A DNA stretch of 64,000 nt from Candidatus Omnitrophota bacterium (GTDB lineage: Bacteria; Omnitrophota; Omnitrophia; Omnitrophales; Aquincolibacteriaceae), in contig CAIJHQ010000062.1 of the NCBI GenBank assembly GCA_903820505.1, positions 62,001 through 126,000 of the forward strand. The letters run 5' to 3'. Position numbers and translations under genes: made by a program. The notes below the pieces were generated by a model. It was not told where the DNA came from and made no database searches. It saw only the letters and a list, made by a program, of their open reading frames with translations. Numbering within the stretch: position 1 is the stretch's first letter; the number at the start of each line of letters is the position of its first letter. This document shows, piece after piece, positions 52,962 through 61,549 of the stretch.

Positions 52962-54587
52962 ATGAAACTCTTACTGCTGCAACCGCCGGTCCGGGATTTC
53001 TATGATACGGACATCCGTCTTCAGCCGATCGGCCTCGCCTATCTAAAAGCCGCAATCAAAAAACATCTCCCGGAAGTTCAGGTCCTTATCAAAGACTACC
53101 ACCACGCCCGGGGCCGCAAGACGATCCCTCTTCCAAGGGAACTCTATTTCTTGAAGGATTACTACGCTCAGGACGACAAAAGCCCTTTCTCGTCCTTTCA
53201 TCACTACTACCATTTCGGCGCCGACTTTGAGACGCTCGCGGAAGAGATTGCGATGGAAAAACCGGACCTCGTCGGAATCTCCGCGCTTTTCTCCCCCTAC
53301 TACCGCGAAGCGCTTCAGTGCGCCGACGCGATCAAAGAAAAGATCGACGTTCCGATCCTGCTCGGTGGTTCCCAGATTTCTGCCATGCCGTCTTTTATGC
53401 TTTCACATCCGAGCGTTGATCTTGTGATCCGCGGCGAGGGGGAGCGTCCTCTCGTGGAACTCCTGAAAGCCCTAAAAAGAGGCAAAGATCTCCGGAAAGT
53501 CCCCGGTCTTGGCTACAAAAAGAACGGGGAGTTGTTTTTAAATCCCGAGGCGGCCAATTTCCCGGTTCCGGAATTGCCTTTCCCGGACCTTTCGGACCTC
53601 CCGAAGGAGCGTTATCTTTTTGAAAAGAAACCGCTTTGTTTCATCATTGCTTCGCGCGGCTGCCCCTACCGGTGTTCTTTCTGTTCGGTCCACCGGACAT
53701 TCGGCCACCGCTACCGGAGACGGACGCCCGTCCACATCCTGGCGGAGCTCAAGCAACGCTATAAAGAAGGTTACCGTGTCTTTGATTTTGAAGATGACAA
53801 TTTCGCCTTCGATAGAAAAGGAACGCTGGAGCTCTGCGAAAAGATCGCGGCCGCTTTTCCCGAAAAAGATGTTCAGCTGCTCGCCATGAACGGGATCTGT
53901 TACTGGACGCTGGACGGTACCCTCCTCAAAAAAATGCGGCGGGCGGGATTCACTCATCTGAACCTGTCGCTCGTCAGCCTGAACGCGACTTTGCTCCACG
54001 GGATCCATCGCCCGCATTCTCTGGGGAAATACCGTGCGGTCGTCAAAAAGGCGGCAGCGCTCGGTTTTAAGACCGTCGCCTACCAGATCCTTGGCCTCCC
54101 GGGAGACACTCTCTTTTCCATGATCAAAACACTTTGCTTCAACGCCCGCTTCCCCGTCCTTTTAGGCGCTTCACCCTTTTATCTCGTTCCCGCGTCACCT
54201 CTTGCCGCGAAGTTCGATACTCCGAACAAAAGGGATGTTCTAAGCGCGCGGCTTACGGCCATGGCTCCCGAGACCGGAAACTTTGACCGCGGGGACATTT
54301 ACACGCTCTTTATCACGACCCGCATCCTGAATTTTCTAAAAAGCATACGGTTCGAAGCGCCCGCCATCGTCCTCAAGCGCGCGATCGCGATCGCCGAAAC
54401 GCAGGATAAGCGTTCCCAAACAGGCGCCCGTTTGCTCGGAAGACTCCTCCGGGAAAACAGTCTCTTTGCATCGACCCCGGGCGGTTACGCGCCGCTCCCG
54501 AAGTTCAAAACGGAACTTTTCTTTAAGATCTGGGGCAATCTTGATAAGATTTGTACTCAAGAGAACAGGACGATCAGGATCCGCTGA
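52962..54587 (+). CDS. B12-binding-domain radical SAM protein
   Basis: 541 aa. N-terminal cobalamin-binding-like fold (LLLQPPVRDFYDTDIRLQPIGLAYLKAAI, then DLVGISALFSPYYREAL, ILLGGSQISAMP, VIRGEGERPLVELL) and a radical-SAM core with CPYRCSFCSV. The interdomain IIASRGCPYRC and the later AYQILGLPGDT are typical of this superfamily. Distinct from the copy at 15797. Substrate unknown; neighbours give no pathway. Confidence 0.86.
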   Translation: MKLLLLQPPVRDFYDTDIRLQPIGLAYLKAAIKKHLPEVQVLIKDYHHARGRKTIPLPRELYFLKDYYAQDDKSPFSSFHHYYHFGADFETLAEEIAMEKPDLVGISALFSPYYREALQCADAIKEKIDVPILLGGSQISAMPSFMLSHPSVDLVIRGEGERPLVELLKALKRGKDLRKVPGLGYKKNGELFLNPEAANFPVPELPFPDLSDLPKERYLFEKKPLCFIIASRGCPYRCSFCSVHRTFGHRYRRRTPVHILAELKQRYKEGYRVFDFEDDNFAFDRKGTLELCEKIAAAFPEKDVQLLAMNGICYWTLDGTLLKKMRRAGFTHLNLSLVSLNATLLHGIHRPHSLGKYRAVVKKAAALGFKTVAYQILGLPGDTLFSMIKTLCFNARFPVLLGASPFYLVPASPLAAKFDTPNKRDVLSARLTAMAPETGNFDRGDIYTLFITTRILNFLKSIRFEAPAIVLKRAIAIAETQDKRSQTGARLLGRLLRENSLFASTPGGYAPLPKFKTELFFKIWGNLDKICTQENRTIRIR

Positions 54588-54614
54588 GGCGGTTGTTTAA
54601 AAACGGAGGTGTTT

Positions 54615-55094
54615 ATGAAACTGAAAGGCTTTTTGAAATTTTTATTCGTTCTCGCCCTCTGCCAGTCTGCCGGTGCCGTAGGTTCGCTTTTCACGATCCC
54701 CGCGATCCCGGAATGGTATGCCCATTTGCAAAAACCTTCGTTCTCACCGCCGAATTGGGTTTTCGCGCCCGTGTGGACAACGCTCTTTACCCTCATGGCG
54801 CTGGCAGCCTGGCAGGTATGGATGAAGGGTCTCAAAGAACCGCTCGTACGTACAGCCTTGGCCTCTTTTTTAGCCCAACTTGCGCTCAACAGTTTGTGGT
54901 CTTTCCTCTTCTTCGGCCTCCGCTCTCCCTTCTATGCTCTTTTGGAGATTTTTGTTCTCTGGTCCATGATTTTGGTTACAATACTGCAATTTCTCAGGAT
55001 CTCAAAGACAGCCACTTTGCTGTTGGCCCCCTATCTTCTCTGGGTGAGTTTCGCGTGCAGTCTGAATCTTGGGATCTTCCTTTTGAACCGCTAA
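54615..55094 (+). CDS. TspO/MBR family protein
   Basis: 159 aa, five membrane helices with the family motif YAHLQKPSFSPPNWVFAPVWTTLFTLMALAAWQVW and NSLWSFLFFGLRSPFYALLEI. These proteins bind tetrapyrroles and sterol-like ligands and may photodegrade porphyrins. ATG 54615 follows GGAGG (54605-54609); the in-frame GTG at 54609 overlaps this site and is not used. Confidence 0.92.
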   Translation: MKLKGFLKFLFVLALCQSAGAVGSLFTIPAIPEWYAHLQKPSFSPPNWVFAPVWTTLFTLMALAAWQVWMKGLKEPLVRTALASFLAQLALNSLWSFLFFGLRSPFYALLEIFVLWSMILVTILQFLRISKTATLLLAPYLLWVSFACSLNLGIFLLNR

Positions 55095-55114
55095 AATGGA
55101 GTATCATCGGAATT

Positions 55115-55738
55115 ATGGAGTGGATCCAGGAGTTCTTCTCAAGGCTTTATAATTTTCAGGAGCTGATCCGATGGGGCGGCTACGTCGTCCTCGTGATCAT
55201 CATTTACGCGGAAACGGGTCTTCTCGCGGGATTTTTTCTTCCCGGGGATTCGCTCCTGGTGACCGCCGGACTATTCGCGGCCGTGGACGGCGCCCTCAAC
55301 GTCTGGGTCCTGATCCCATTGCTCGCAACCGCGGCCATCGCGGGAGACAACACGGGTTATTGGCTCGGTTATCACTTCGGTGCCAGGCTCTTTAACCGTG
55401 AGGACTCTTTCTTTTTTCATAAAGACCATTTAGCGCGCACGCAGAAATTCTACGAAAAATACGGCGTTAAAACGATCGTGATCGCCCGTTTTGTCCCCAT
55501 TGTGCGGACCTTCGCCCCCACCGTCGCCGGCGTGGGCCGGATGCGGTACCGGCGGTTCCTCGGTTTCAGCATTGCCGGCGGACTCGGATGGATCGCCAGC
55601 ATGACCCTGCTAGGGTACTTTCTCGGCCGCTCGATCCCCCACATCGAGAAGAAGGTCCATTGGGTCATCACCGCGGTGATCTTCCTTTCATTCCTCCCGA
55701 TCCTCAAAGAATGGCTCCATAGCCGCAAAAAGACATAA
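55115..55738 (+). CDS. DedA family membrane protein
   Basis: 207 aa from ATG 55115. ETGLLAGFFLPGDSLLVTAGLFAA, GDNTGYWLGYHFGARLF and FVPIVRTFAPTVAGVGRMRYRRFLGFSIAGGLGW are hallmark DedA motifs (acidic E/D, RF-P and R residues). DedA proteins act in phospholipid or undecaprenyl-phosphate translocation and proton-motive-force stability. A much longer open frame upstream overlaps tspO in another frame and is spurious. Confidence 0.93.
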   Translation: MEWIQEFFSRLYNFQELIRWGGYVVLVIIIYAETGLLAGFFLPGDSLLVTAGLFAAVDGALNVWVLIPLLATAAIAGDNTGYWLGYHFGARLFNREDSFFFHKDHLARTQKFYEKYGVKTIVIARFVPIVRTFAPTVAGVGRMRYRRFLGFSIAGGLGWIASMTLLGYFLGRSIPHIEKKVHWVITAVIFLSFLPILKEWLHSRKKT

Positions 55739-55743
55739 GCCTC

Positions 55744-56073
55744 ATGCGCGCCATCGCTCTTTTGACCGTTTCCAATATTTTCATGACCGCCGCGTGGTAC
55801 GGGCACTTGCGTTTCAGGAACACCGCGCTTTGGAAGGTCATTGTCATCAGCTGGCTGATCGCCTTCGTGGAATACTGTTTCCAGGTCCCCGCGAACCGGA
55901 TCGGCTCGTACCATTTCTCGACCGCCCAGCTCAAAACGATCCAGGAAGTGATCACGCTGGTGGTCTTTTGCGGATTTTCTGTGATTTATCTGAAGGAAGA
56001 GTTAAAATGGAACTATCTCGTCGGTTTTGGGCTGATGATCGCCGCCGTGTTCTTTGTCTTTAAAAAATGGTAG
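55744..56073 (+). CDS. DUF486 / DMT-type small membrane protein
   Basis: 109 aa with four helices. LTVSNIFMTAAWYGHLRF, ISWLIAFVEYCFQVPANRIGS and LKTIQEVITLVVFCGFSVIYLKEELKWNYLVGFGLMIAAVFFVF match the DUF486 family, a small DMT-like fold of unknown cargo. Starts 5 nt after DedA. Confidence 0.9.
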   Translation: MRAIALLTVSNIFMTAAWYGHLRFRNTALWKVIVISWLIAFVEYCFQVPANRIGSYHFSTAQLKTIQEVITLVVFCGFSVIYLKEELKWNYLVGFGLMIAAVFFVFKKW

Positions 56074-56106
56074 TCATTTTCGAGAACGATCAAATGAAAG
56101 GCCCTT

Positions 56107-56853
56107 ATGGGACTTAGAGAAACTTACGAAAAGCAGGGCGCGTTCCTTTTCCGCTGGAGAAGCTATCTCCCCCTTTTGATAGGGCCGCTCGTCATTGCCG
56201 CGCTGCTGGATCCCCATTACACCCAGCGCACGTTCGGCGGCTTTGCCGGAGGCCTCTGGGAAACGATCTGCATCCTTGTTTCCTTCGCGGGGCTGGGGGT
56301 CCGCTGCCTCGTCGCCGGCTATGTGCCGCGCGGCACTTCGGGACGGAACACCCAAACCCAGGTCGCCGAAACCTTGAACACCCGAGGCCTTTACTCGGTG
56401 GTCCGCAACCCGCTTTACCTCGGGAACTTCCTCATTATCCTGGGGCTCCTGCTCTTCATCCAGGTATGGTGGTTCGTGGTCGTCGGGACCGCCATTTTCT
56501 GGATCTTCTATGAGCGCATCATTTTCACGGAGGAAGAATTCCTGCGCCAGAAATTCGGCTCGAGTTTTGTCGACTGGTCGCTGAAGACCCCCGTTTTCAT
56601 CCCGAAATTCAAAGGCTGGAAAAAACCGGAACTTCCTTACGCGTGGAAAACCGTTCTCCGCCGCGAACACTCGACGCAATTCGGGATGGTCTCCGCGCTG
56701 GCGCTTCTCGGGATCGCCGCCGATCTTTTCGCGGAGCCCGGCAACAGGATCGCGCCTTTCTGGTGGATCTTCTGGGGCGTTTCGCTGGCCGTCTATCTCG
56801 TCCTTCGTTTCTTGAAGAAGAAAACGCACCTGCTCGACCAGGAAGGTCGATAA
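56107..56853 (+). CDS. ICMT/PEMT-family membrane methyltransferase
   Basis: 248 aa with about six membrane segments. ETLNTRGLYSVVRNPLYLGNFLIILGLLLF holds the SAM-binding RNPLYLGNF signature, followed by RIIFTEEEFLRQKFGSSFVDWSLKTPVFIP. Related to the 37280 gene but longer and distinct at both ends. Probable methylation of a membrane lipid or isoprenoid-linked substrate. Confidence 0.84.
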   Translation: MGLRETYEKQGAFLFRWRSYLPLLIGPLVIAALLDPHYTQRTFGGFAGGLWETICILVSFAGLGVRCLVAGYVPRGTSGRNTQTQVAETLNTRGLYSVVRNPLYLGNFLIILGLLLFIQVWWFVVVGTAIFWIFYERIIFTEEEFLRQKFGSSFVDWSLKTPVFIPKFKGWKKPELPYAWKTVLRREHSTQFGMVSALALLGIAADLFAEPGNRIAPFWWIFWGVSLAVYLVLRFLKKKTHLLDQEGR

Positions 56854-56883
56854 AAACCGTCGCACGGACCCCAGGAGGTTTTT

Positions 56884-57450
56884 ATGAAAAAGTCCCTTGG
56901 CGCAATGACTCTCCTTTTCCCGACCCCCGTCCTCATCGTCTGCAGCTATGACGCCCAGGGCACTCCGAACGCCATGAACGTCGCATGGGGCGGCATTTGC
57001 TGTTCGGAGCCGCCGTGTCTGACGATCTCCGTGCGTGACCAGCGGAAAACCTACGAGAACATCAGGCTGAAAAAAGCTTTTACCGTGAACATCCCTTCCG
57101 AATCCCACATTAGGGAAGCGGATTACGTCGGGATCATTTCCGGAAAGACCGAGGACAAATTCAAGACAACGGGACTTACGCCGGTCAAAAGTGACCTTGT
57201 GGACGCCCCCTACATCAAGGAGTTCCCTTTCGTGGTGGAATGCGCCCTGAAAGAGTCTCACAAGCTCGGAATCCACACGCAATTCATCGGCGAGATCAAG
57301 GACGTTAAAGTCGACGAGAATATGTTGAATGCCAAAGGTTTCCCGGATGTCGAAAAAATGAGACCTTTCATGTTCGACCCCTGCACCGGCTCCTACTTCG
57401 GTACCGGAAAATTCCTCGCCCAGGCTTTCTCTGTCGGCAGAAAGAAATAA
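56884..57450 (+). CDS. Flavin reductase-like (FMN-binding) protein
   Basis: 188 aa. TLLFPTPVLIVCSYDAQGTPNAMNVAWGGICCSEPPCLTISVRDQRKTYENI is the N-terminal FMN-binding signature of the flavin-reductase/flavoredoxin family, common in anaerobes. It moves electrons between FMN and small redox partners. CAGGAGG lies 5 nt before the ATG. Confidence 0.9.
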   Translation: MKKSLGAMTLLFPTPVLIVCSYDAQGTPNAMNVAWGGICCSEPPCLTISVRDQRKTYENIRLKKAFTVNIPSESHIREADYVGIISGKTEDKFKTTGLTPVKSDLVDAPYIKEFPFVVECALKESHKLGIHTQFIGEIKDVKVDENMLNAKGFPDVEKMRPFMFDPCTGSYFGTGKFLAQAFSVGRKK

Positions 57451-57452
57451 TC

Positions 57453-57755
57453 GTGTTGAAATGGGGTTCTCTGATCCTCGGCGGCGCTTTGGGCACCGTG
57501 GCCCGCTACGTCCTTGCCGGAGCCGTTTACAGGGCATGGGGTACCGCGTTCCCCTACGGAACGCTTGCGGTTAATCTGACCGGCTGTTTCCTTGTCGGCG
57601 TCCTGACAGTCCTTTCGGAAGAAAAATTCATCCTCGGGCCCGCGGGACGCGTCTTTCTCATGATAGGGTTCTGCGGCGCCTTCACGACTTTTTCCACGTT
57701 CATCCTCGAAACGGCCAATCTCATGAAAGACGGGGAGAACGCCCGCGCCTCATGA
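57453..57755 (+). CDS. crcB: Fluoride channel CrcB/Fluc, helices 1-3 (split gene)
   Basis: 100 aa from GTG 57453. GGALGTVARYVL, the Asn of LAVNLTGCFLVGVL, and GFCGAFTTFSTFILETANL carry all pore residues including the two Phe of the fluoride-box. Normal CrcB is about 125 aa with a fourth helix; here the frame stops after ENARAS. The missing helix is encoded by the overlapping frame at 57752-57826. Fluoride export needs the fourth helix, so function depends on coexpression or frameshifting. The following DUF190 gene is a frequent CrcB neighbour. Confidence 0.85.
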   Translation: MLKWGSLILGGALGTVARYVLAGAVYRAWGTAFPYGTLAVNLTGCFLVGVLTVLSEEKFILGPAGRVFLMIGFCGAFTTFSTFILETANLMKDGENARAS

Positions 57756-57826
57756 ACGTTCTTCTGAGCGTCATGCTGGGCTTTGCGGCGCTTCGTCTTG
57801 GGATCGTGGCCGCCAGGATCATTTAA
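57752..57826 (+). CDS. Fluoride channel CrcB/Fluc, helix 4 in a second frame
   Basis: A 24-aa frame starting at an ATGA overlap with the first part encodes NVLLSVMLGFAALRLGIVAARII, the expected fourth CrcB helix. Together the two make 124 aa, the normal length. Either a frameshift (real or sequencing error) splits the gene, or two peptides are made by coupled translation. A -1 slip near the CTCATGA overlap would fuse them. Confidence 0.6.
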   Translation: MNVLLSVMLGFAALRLGIVAARII

Positions 57827-57842
57827 AAAGGGGGGGCTTATC

Positions 57843-58181
57843 ATGAAAACACCGGCCGAAGGAAAATTATTGAGGATCTTTATCGGCGAAACCGACAAGT
57901 GGCAGGGCCGGCCCCTTTACGAGGCCATCGTTCTATTGGCGAAAAAAGAGGGGATGGCCGGTGCCACAGCTTTGAAGGGTTTCCTGGGATTCGGCTGCAA
58001 AAGCCATCTTCACACCGCAAAACTCCTCCGGCTGTCCGAGGACCTGCCTGTCATCATCGAGATCGTGGACAGCGAAGAAAAGATCGAAAAATTCCTGCCG
58101 CTGCTGGATCTCATGATCAAGGAAGGGCTGGTCACGCTTGAAAAAGCGAATGTGCTTCTTTATCGGGCAGGTCAGAGTTAG
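57843..58181 (+). CDS. DUF190 protein (CrcB-associated)
   Basis: 112 aa from ATG 57843. LRIFIGETDKWQGRPLYEAIVLLAKKEGMAGATALKGFLGFG and DLPVIIEIVDSEEKIEKFLPLLDLMI are diagnostic of DUF190, a small PII-like ferredoxin-fold family that commonly sits beside CrcB. It may regulate the fluoride channel. AAAAAGGGGGGG precedes the start. Confidence 0.9.
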   Translation: MKTPAEGKLLRIFIGETDKWQGRPLYEAIVLLAKKEGMAGATALKGFLGFGCKSHLHTAKLLRLSEDLPVIIEIVDSEEKIEKFLPLLDLMIKEGLVTLEKANVLLYRAGQS

Positions 58182-58187
58182 ACCGTT

Positions 58188-58796
58188 TCAGGGGGCCGGA
58201 TCTTTCGGAAGGCTCCGCTTGATCGATTCCCGCAGGGAGTAGAGACAACCGCAATAACGTTGGCGGTAAAAATTCTCTTCTTTGGCGATCTGCTCCATCT
58301 GGTCAGTCCCGCCCTGGAGGCGCCAGTTGTGTTCCCAGTAGACTAGCCCGGGGAATAGCTTGGCCGCACGCCTCCCCGCGCGCGTCACCTGTTCGAGATC
58401 CTTCCAGCGCGAGATCCCTAAGGTTGTCGTAAAAACCTTGAAGCCTTCTTTCGCCGCGTAAGCGGCCGCTTTCTGGAGCCGCATATCGAAACAGAGGTTG
58501 CAGCGCTCCCCCCGCTCGGGATCCTCCCCGCGCCCGCGGGTCATCTCCAGCCATTGCTGATCGTCATAGTCCGCGTCTACGAAAGGAATCCTCACCTTTT
58601 GAACATAACGGACCAGTTCGCTTTTCCGGTGTTCATACTCGCTGCGGGGATAAATGTTGGGATTATAGAAAAAAACGGTCACATCAAGACCGCTATCGAG
58701 CATTCTCCGGATGATCGAGGCCGCGCAGGGAGCGCAGCAACAATGGAGGAGGACTCTTTTTTCACCGCTCGGCAAGGTCAGAGGATTTTGTTCCAT
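58188..58796 (-). CDS. queH: Epoxyqueuosine reductase QueH
   Basis: 202 aa. HCCCAPCAASII, YNPNIYPRSEYEHRKSEL, ERCNLCFDMRL and YRQRYCGCLYSL supply the Cys clusters of QueH (DUF208), which carries an Fe-S cluster and reduces epoxyqueuosine to queuosine in tRNA. It replaces QueG in many anaerobes. Convergent with the DUF190 gene, on the same strand as the following genes. Confidence 0.94.
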   Translation of the reverse strand: MEQNPLTLPSGEKRVLLHCCCAPCAASIIRRMLDSGLDVTVFFYNPNIYPRSEYEHRKSELVRYVQKVRIPFVDADYDDQQWLEMTRGRGEDPERGERCNLCFDMRLQKAAAYAAKEGFKVFTTTLGISRWKDLEQVTRAGRRAAKLFPGLVYWEHNWRLQGGTDQMEQIAKEENFYRQRYCGCLYSLRESIKRSLPKDPAP

Positions 58797-58823
58797 GATA
58801 TCAGAGCTCGGGGCCTGCCCGTT

Positions 58824-59078
58824 CTAAAGATCTTGAAGAGAAATCGCCTCATCCAGGAGCATGACGGGAATATCGTTCCGGACAGGATAAAGGAATTTCC
58901 TGTCGTTGCGGATAAGTCCGCCATCGAGTTTTTGTCCGACGATATCCCCGGTGCGATTCTTGAGCTCCCGTTTCGCGATCAACTGATTAAGCTTTTCGAT
59001 CAACGGCTTTTCGGCCGGGACAAGGTCCTGCCGGGTTTCGGGACAACACAATATGGAGAGCAGTTCGTTTGATATCAT
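58824..59078 (-). CDS. Trm112-like protein
   Basis: 84 aa. NELLSILCCPETRQDL and FLYPVRNDIPVMLLDEA bracket a helical insert (EKPLIEKLNQLIAKREL), the Trm112 layout. Trm112 proteins activate RNA and protein methyltransferases. Only the first Cys pair remains and the second zinc pair is absent, so it may not bind zinc. Lies between queH and ftsK. Confidence 0.8.
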   Translation of the reverse strand: MISNELLSILCCPETRQDLVPAEKPLIEKLNQLIAKRELKNRTGDIVGQKLDGGLIRNDRKFLYPVRNDIPVMLLDEAISLQDL

Positions 59079-59121
59079 ACGGCCTCCCTATAGAAAAAAT
59101 CGACCCCCCGGAAAAGGGCCC

Positions 59122-61500
59122 CTAAACGTTGTCTTCTTCGGCCTCAGCCTCTGCCGGCGTGGCCTCGGTATAGTCACCGAGCGGGTTCGGCATCATGATC
59201 TCGCGAGGTTTAGCCCCGTCCTGCGGCCCGATCACGCCCGCGGCTTCCAGTTGGTCCACGACACGCGCCGCGCGCGAATATCCGAGACTGAGCCGGCGTT
59301 GTAGAAAGGACGTGGAAGCCTTGCGCTCGGTGAGAACGATGCGCTTGGCCTCTTCAAAAATTTCGTCCCGTTCGCCTGCCGAGCCTTGTGTCTGTCCGCT
59401 CTGCGCAGCCTGGATCTCGGAGTGATATTCCGGTTTTCCCTGCTGCGACGTGAACTCCACGACGCGGTTGATCTCTTCGTCCACGATCAGCGGCGCCTGT
59501 CCCCGGATCATGTTGTCGCTGCCGGGCTGGATGAAAAGCATGTCCCCGCGGCCCAGCAGTTTATCGGCCCCCTTATTGTCCAGGATCGTCCTGGAATCCA
59601 CGACGGACGCGACCTTGAAGGCGACGCGCGCCGGAAAATTCGCCTTGATAACGCCGGTGATGACATCGACCGAAGGACGTTGCGTCGCGAGGATCAGGTG
59701 GATACCGACCGCACGGGAGAGCTGCGCGAGCCGCGTGATGGCCGTCTCGACCTTGTCCTGCGCGACGAGCATCAAGTCCGCGAGTTCGTCGATAATGACC
59801 ACAATGTACGGGATCGAGGCCGGAATGACATGATCCGAATCGCCCGCTCCTTCGACCTGTTTGATCCCTTCCTCGGAAAGCGGGCGGGTATTGAACCCGA
59901 GGATATTCCGGACCCCCACCGTGGCAAAAAGCCGGTACCGTTTTTCCATCTCCATCACGACCCAGTTCAGTGTGTTGGCGGCCTTGCGCACGTCCGTCAC
60001 CACCGGAGACAGCATGTGCGGGATCTTGTTGTAGACCGCAAGTTCCACCATTTTGGGATCGATCATGACCATCTTGAGCTGGGACGGCGTACAATGATAA
60101 AGGAAGCCCGTGATAATGGAATTGATGCAGACGGTTTTTCCACTTCCCGTGGTCCCCGCGATCATGATGTGCGGCATCGCGGTCAGGTCCGCGATCATCG
60201 GCCTCCCGCTCGTGTCCTTCCCCAGAATCAATGGGAGAATGCATTTTTGAGAACGGAAATCCGAATTTTCGATCATCTCGCGGACCAGGATCGGCCGCGA
60301 CACGGAATTCGGCACTTCGATCCCGATCGTCTGTTTGCCGGGGATCGGTATGATCATCCGGATGCTCGTTGCCCGGAGGGCCATGGCAAGATCGTCTTCG
60401 TAGGTCGCGATCGAATTCGCCCGCACCCCCGGCGCCGGCAGGAGCTCATAGAGAGTTATTTTGGGTCCCTGTTCGACCTCGACGACTTTCACTTCGATCT
60501 CGAACTCCGCGAGCGTCGCCTCAATAGCCCGGGAATTCGCCGCGAGATCATCTCCTTCGATCTTTTCATCCTTTGGACGTTTCAGGAGGTCCATGGGCGG
60601 AAATTGGTAGTTTGCGTCCTGTTTGACCGCCGAACCGATCACCCCTTTGAACGAAGGCTCATCCGCGGCTGCCGCGTCCGGTTTATCCTGAGCGGACGTT
60701 TCTGTTCTGGGTACTGCGGGAGAAGGCGGCAGCGGTTTTTTGGCGATTTCTTTCGGCTCTTCTTTCTGTTTTTTTTCTGTCCGGGACTTATCGTCCGCCA
60801 TCCCGGCAGTTGGCTGATAGGTTTTGATCTTGATCGGAATGTCCGGGATCCGCGGCGCCGGTTTTTCTTTTACGGGATCCTTTTTCTCATCCCTGACGGA
60901 GGAAGTTTTCCCGGGCCCGGCAAATTTCAAAGCGCCCTTTTTGAAACGGAACCATTTTCCCGAGATCTCGTCAAAACCGGCCCGGATCTTTTTCAAGAAT
61001 CCGCGGACCAGCGGGTAGATGAGAAAATCCGTCGCGAGAAGCAGCGAAAGAAGAAGCGCCGACCCCGCCAGGATGTAGCTCCCGAGAAGTCCGAAATAAC
61101 GCAGAAGATGGTTGCCCGCCACGTAACCGAAAGCTCCCCCGTAGATAAAGCGATACGGCAATTTCACCGAGATCGCGACGAGGGTCGCGAGCGAGAGCAG
61201 GGCGATGGTCAGGCCGATGAATTTGAAAAGTTTCCGCTCCGGGACTTTCTGAAGAAAAAAACATCCGGCCCACAGCAAAAAGACCATGGGAATCAAAAAG
61301 GCGCTCAGACCAAAAACAAGGAAGACCCCGAAGGCGAGATAGGCCCCGATGACGCCGCTGTAATTCTGGACCGGAAAGTTCGGATGGGAGGTATAGAACG
61401 CGATGTCTTCCGCGTGGTAGAAAAAAAGGCTCGCGAAAGTAAAAAGCCCCAGAAGGAGGAAAAAGACCCCCCAGATCTCATTGGTTCTTTCTTTTTTCAT
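59122..61500 (-). CDS. ftsK: DNA translocase FtsK/SpoIIIE
   Basis: 792 aa. Four N-terminal membrane helices (about 10-30, 45-85, 93-112, 135-160), a Lys/Pro/Glu-rich linker (about 170-300), then the motor with GTTGSGKT (449-456), the Walker B region VVIIDELADLM, and LILATQRPSVDVITGVIKANFPARVAFKVAS. The gamma winged-helix domain at the C-terminus (STSFLQRRLSLGYSRAARVVDQLE) should read KOPS-type sites. It pumps chromosomes at the division septum. Confidence 0.97.
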   Translation of the reverse strand: MKKERTNEIWGVFFLLLGLFTFASLFFYHAEDIAFYTSHPNFPVQNYSGVIGAYLAFGVFLVFGLSAFLIPMVFLLWAGCFFLQKVPERKLFKFIGLTIALLSLATLVAISVKLPYRFIYGGAFGYVAGNHLLRYFGLLGSYILAGSALLLSLLLATDFLIYPLVRGFLKKIRAGFDEISGKWFRFKKGALKFAGPGKTSSVRDEKKDPVKEKPAPRIPDIPIKIKTYQPTAGMADDKSRTEKKQKEEPKEIAKKPLPPSPAVPRTETSAQDKPDAAAADEPSFKGVIGSAVKQDANYQFPPMDLLKRPKDEKIEGDDLAANSRAIEATLAEFEIEVKVVEVEQGPKITLYELLPAPGVRANSIATYEDDLAMALRATSIRMIIPIPGKQTIGIEVPNSVSRPILVREMIENSDFRSQKCILPLILGKDTSGRPMIADLTAMPHIMIAGTTGSGKTVCINSIITGFLYHCTPSQLKMVMIDPKMVELAVYNKIPHMLSPVVTDVRKAANTLNWVVMEMEKRYRLFATVGVRNILGFNTRPLSEEGIKQVEGAGDSDHVIPASIPYIVVIIDELADLMLVAQDKVETAITRLAQLSRAVGIHLILATQRPSVDVITGVIKANFPARVAFKVASVVDSRTILDNKGADKLLGRGDMLFIQPGSDNMIRGQAPLIVDEEINRVVEFTSQQGKPEYHSEIQAAQSGQTQGSAGERDEIFEEAKRIVLTERKASTSFLQRRLSLGYSRAARVVDQLEAAGVIGPQDGAKPREIMMPNPLGDYTEATPAEAEAEEDNV

Positions 61501-61549
61501 GATGGATAAGACCGGAACAGTCCGACTCTCTCAAATGTTGGCTAAAAGA

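Noticed and set aside
54551-55114. 188-residue extension before DedA
   Set aside because: It overlaps tspO in another frame and has no DedA character; the DedA protein begins at ATG 55115.
59386-61509. 707-aa open frame antisense to ftsK
   Set aside because: Shadow of ftsK; composition is dominated by Arg, Asp and His as typical for antisense frames, with no domain.
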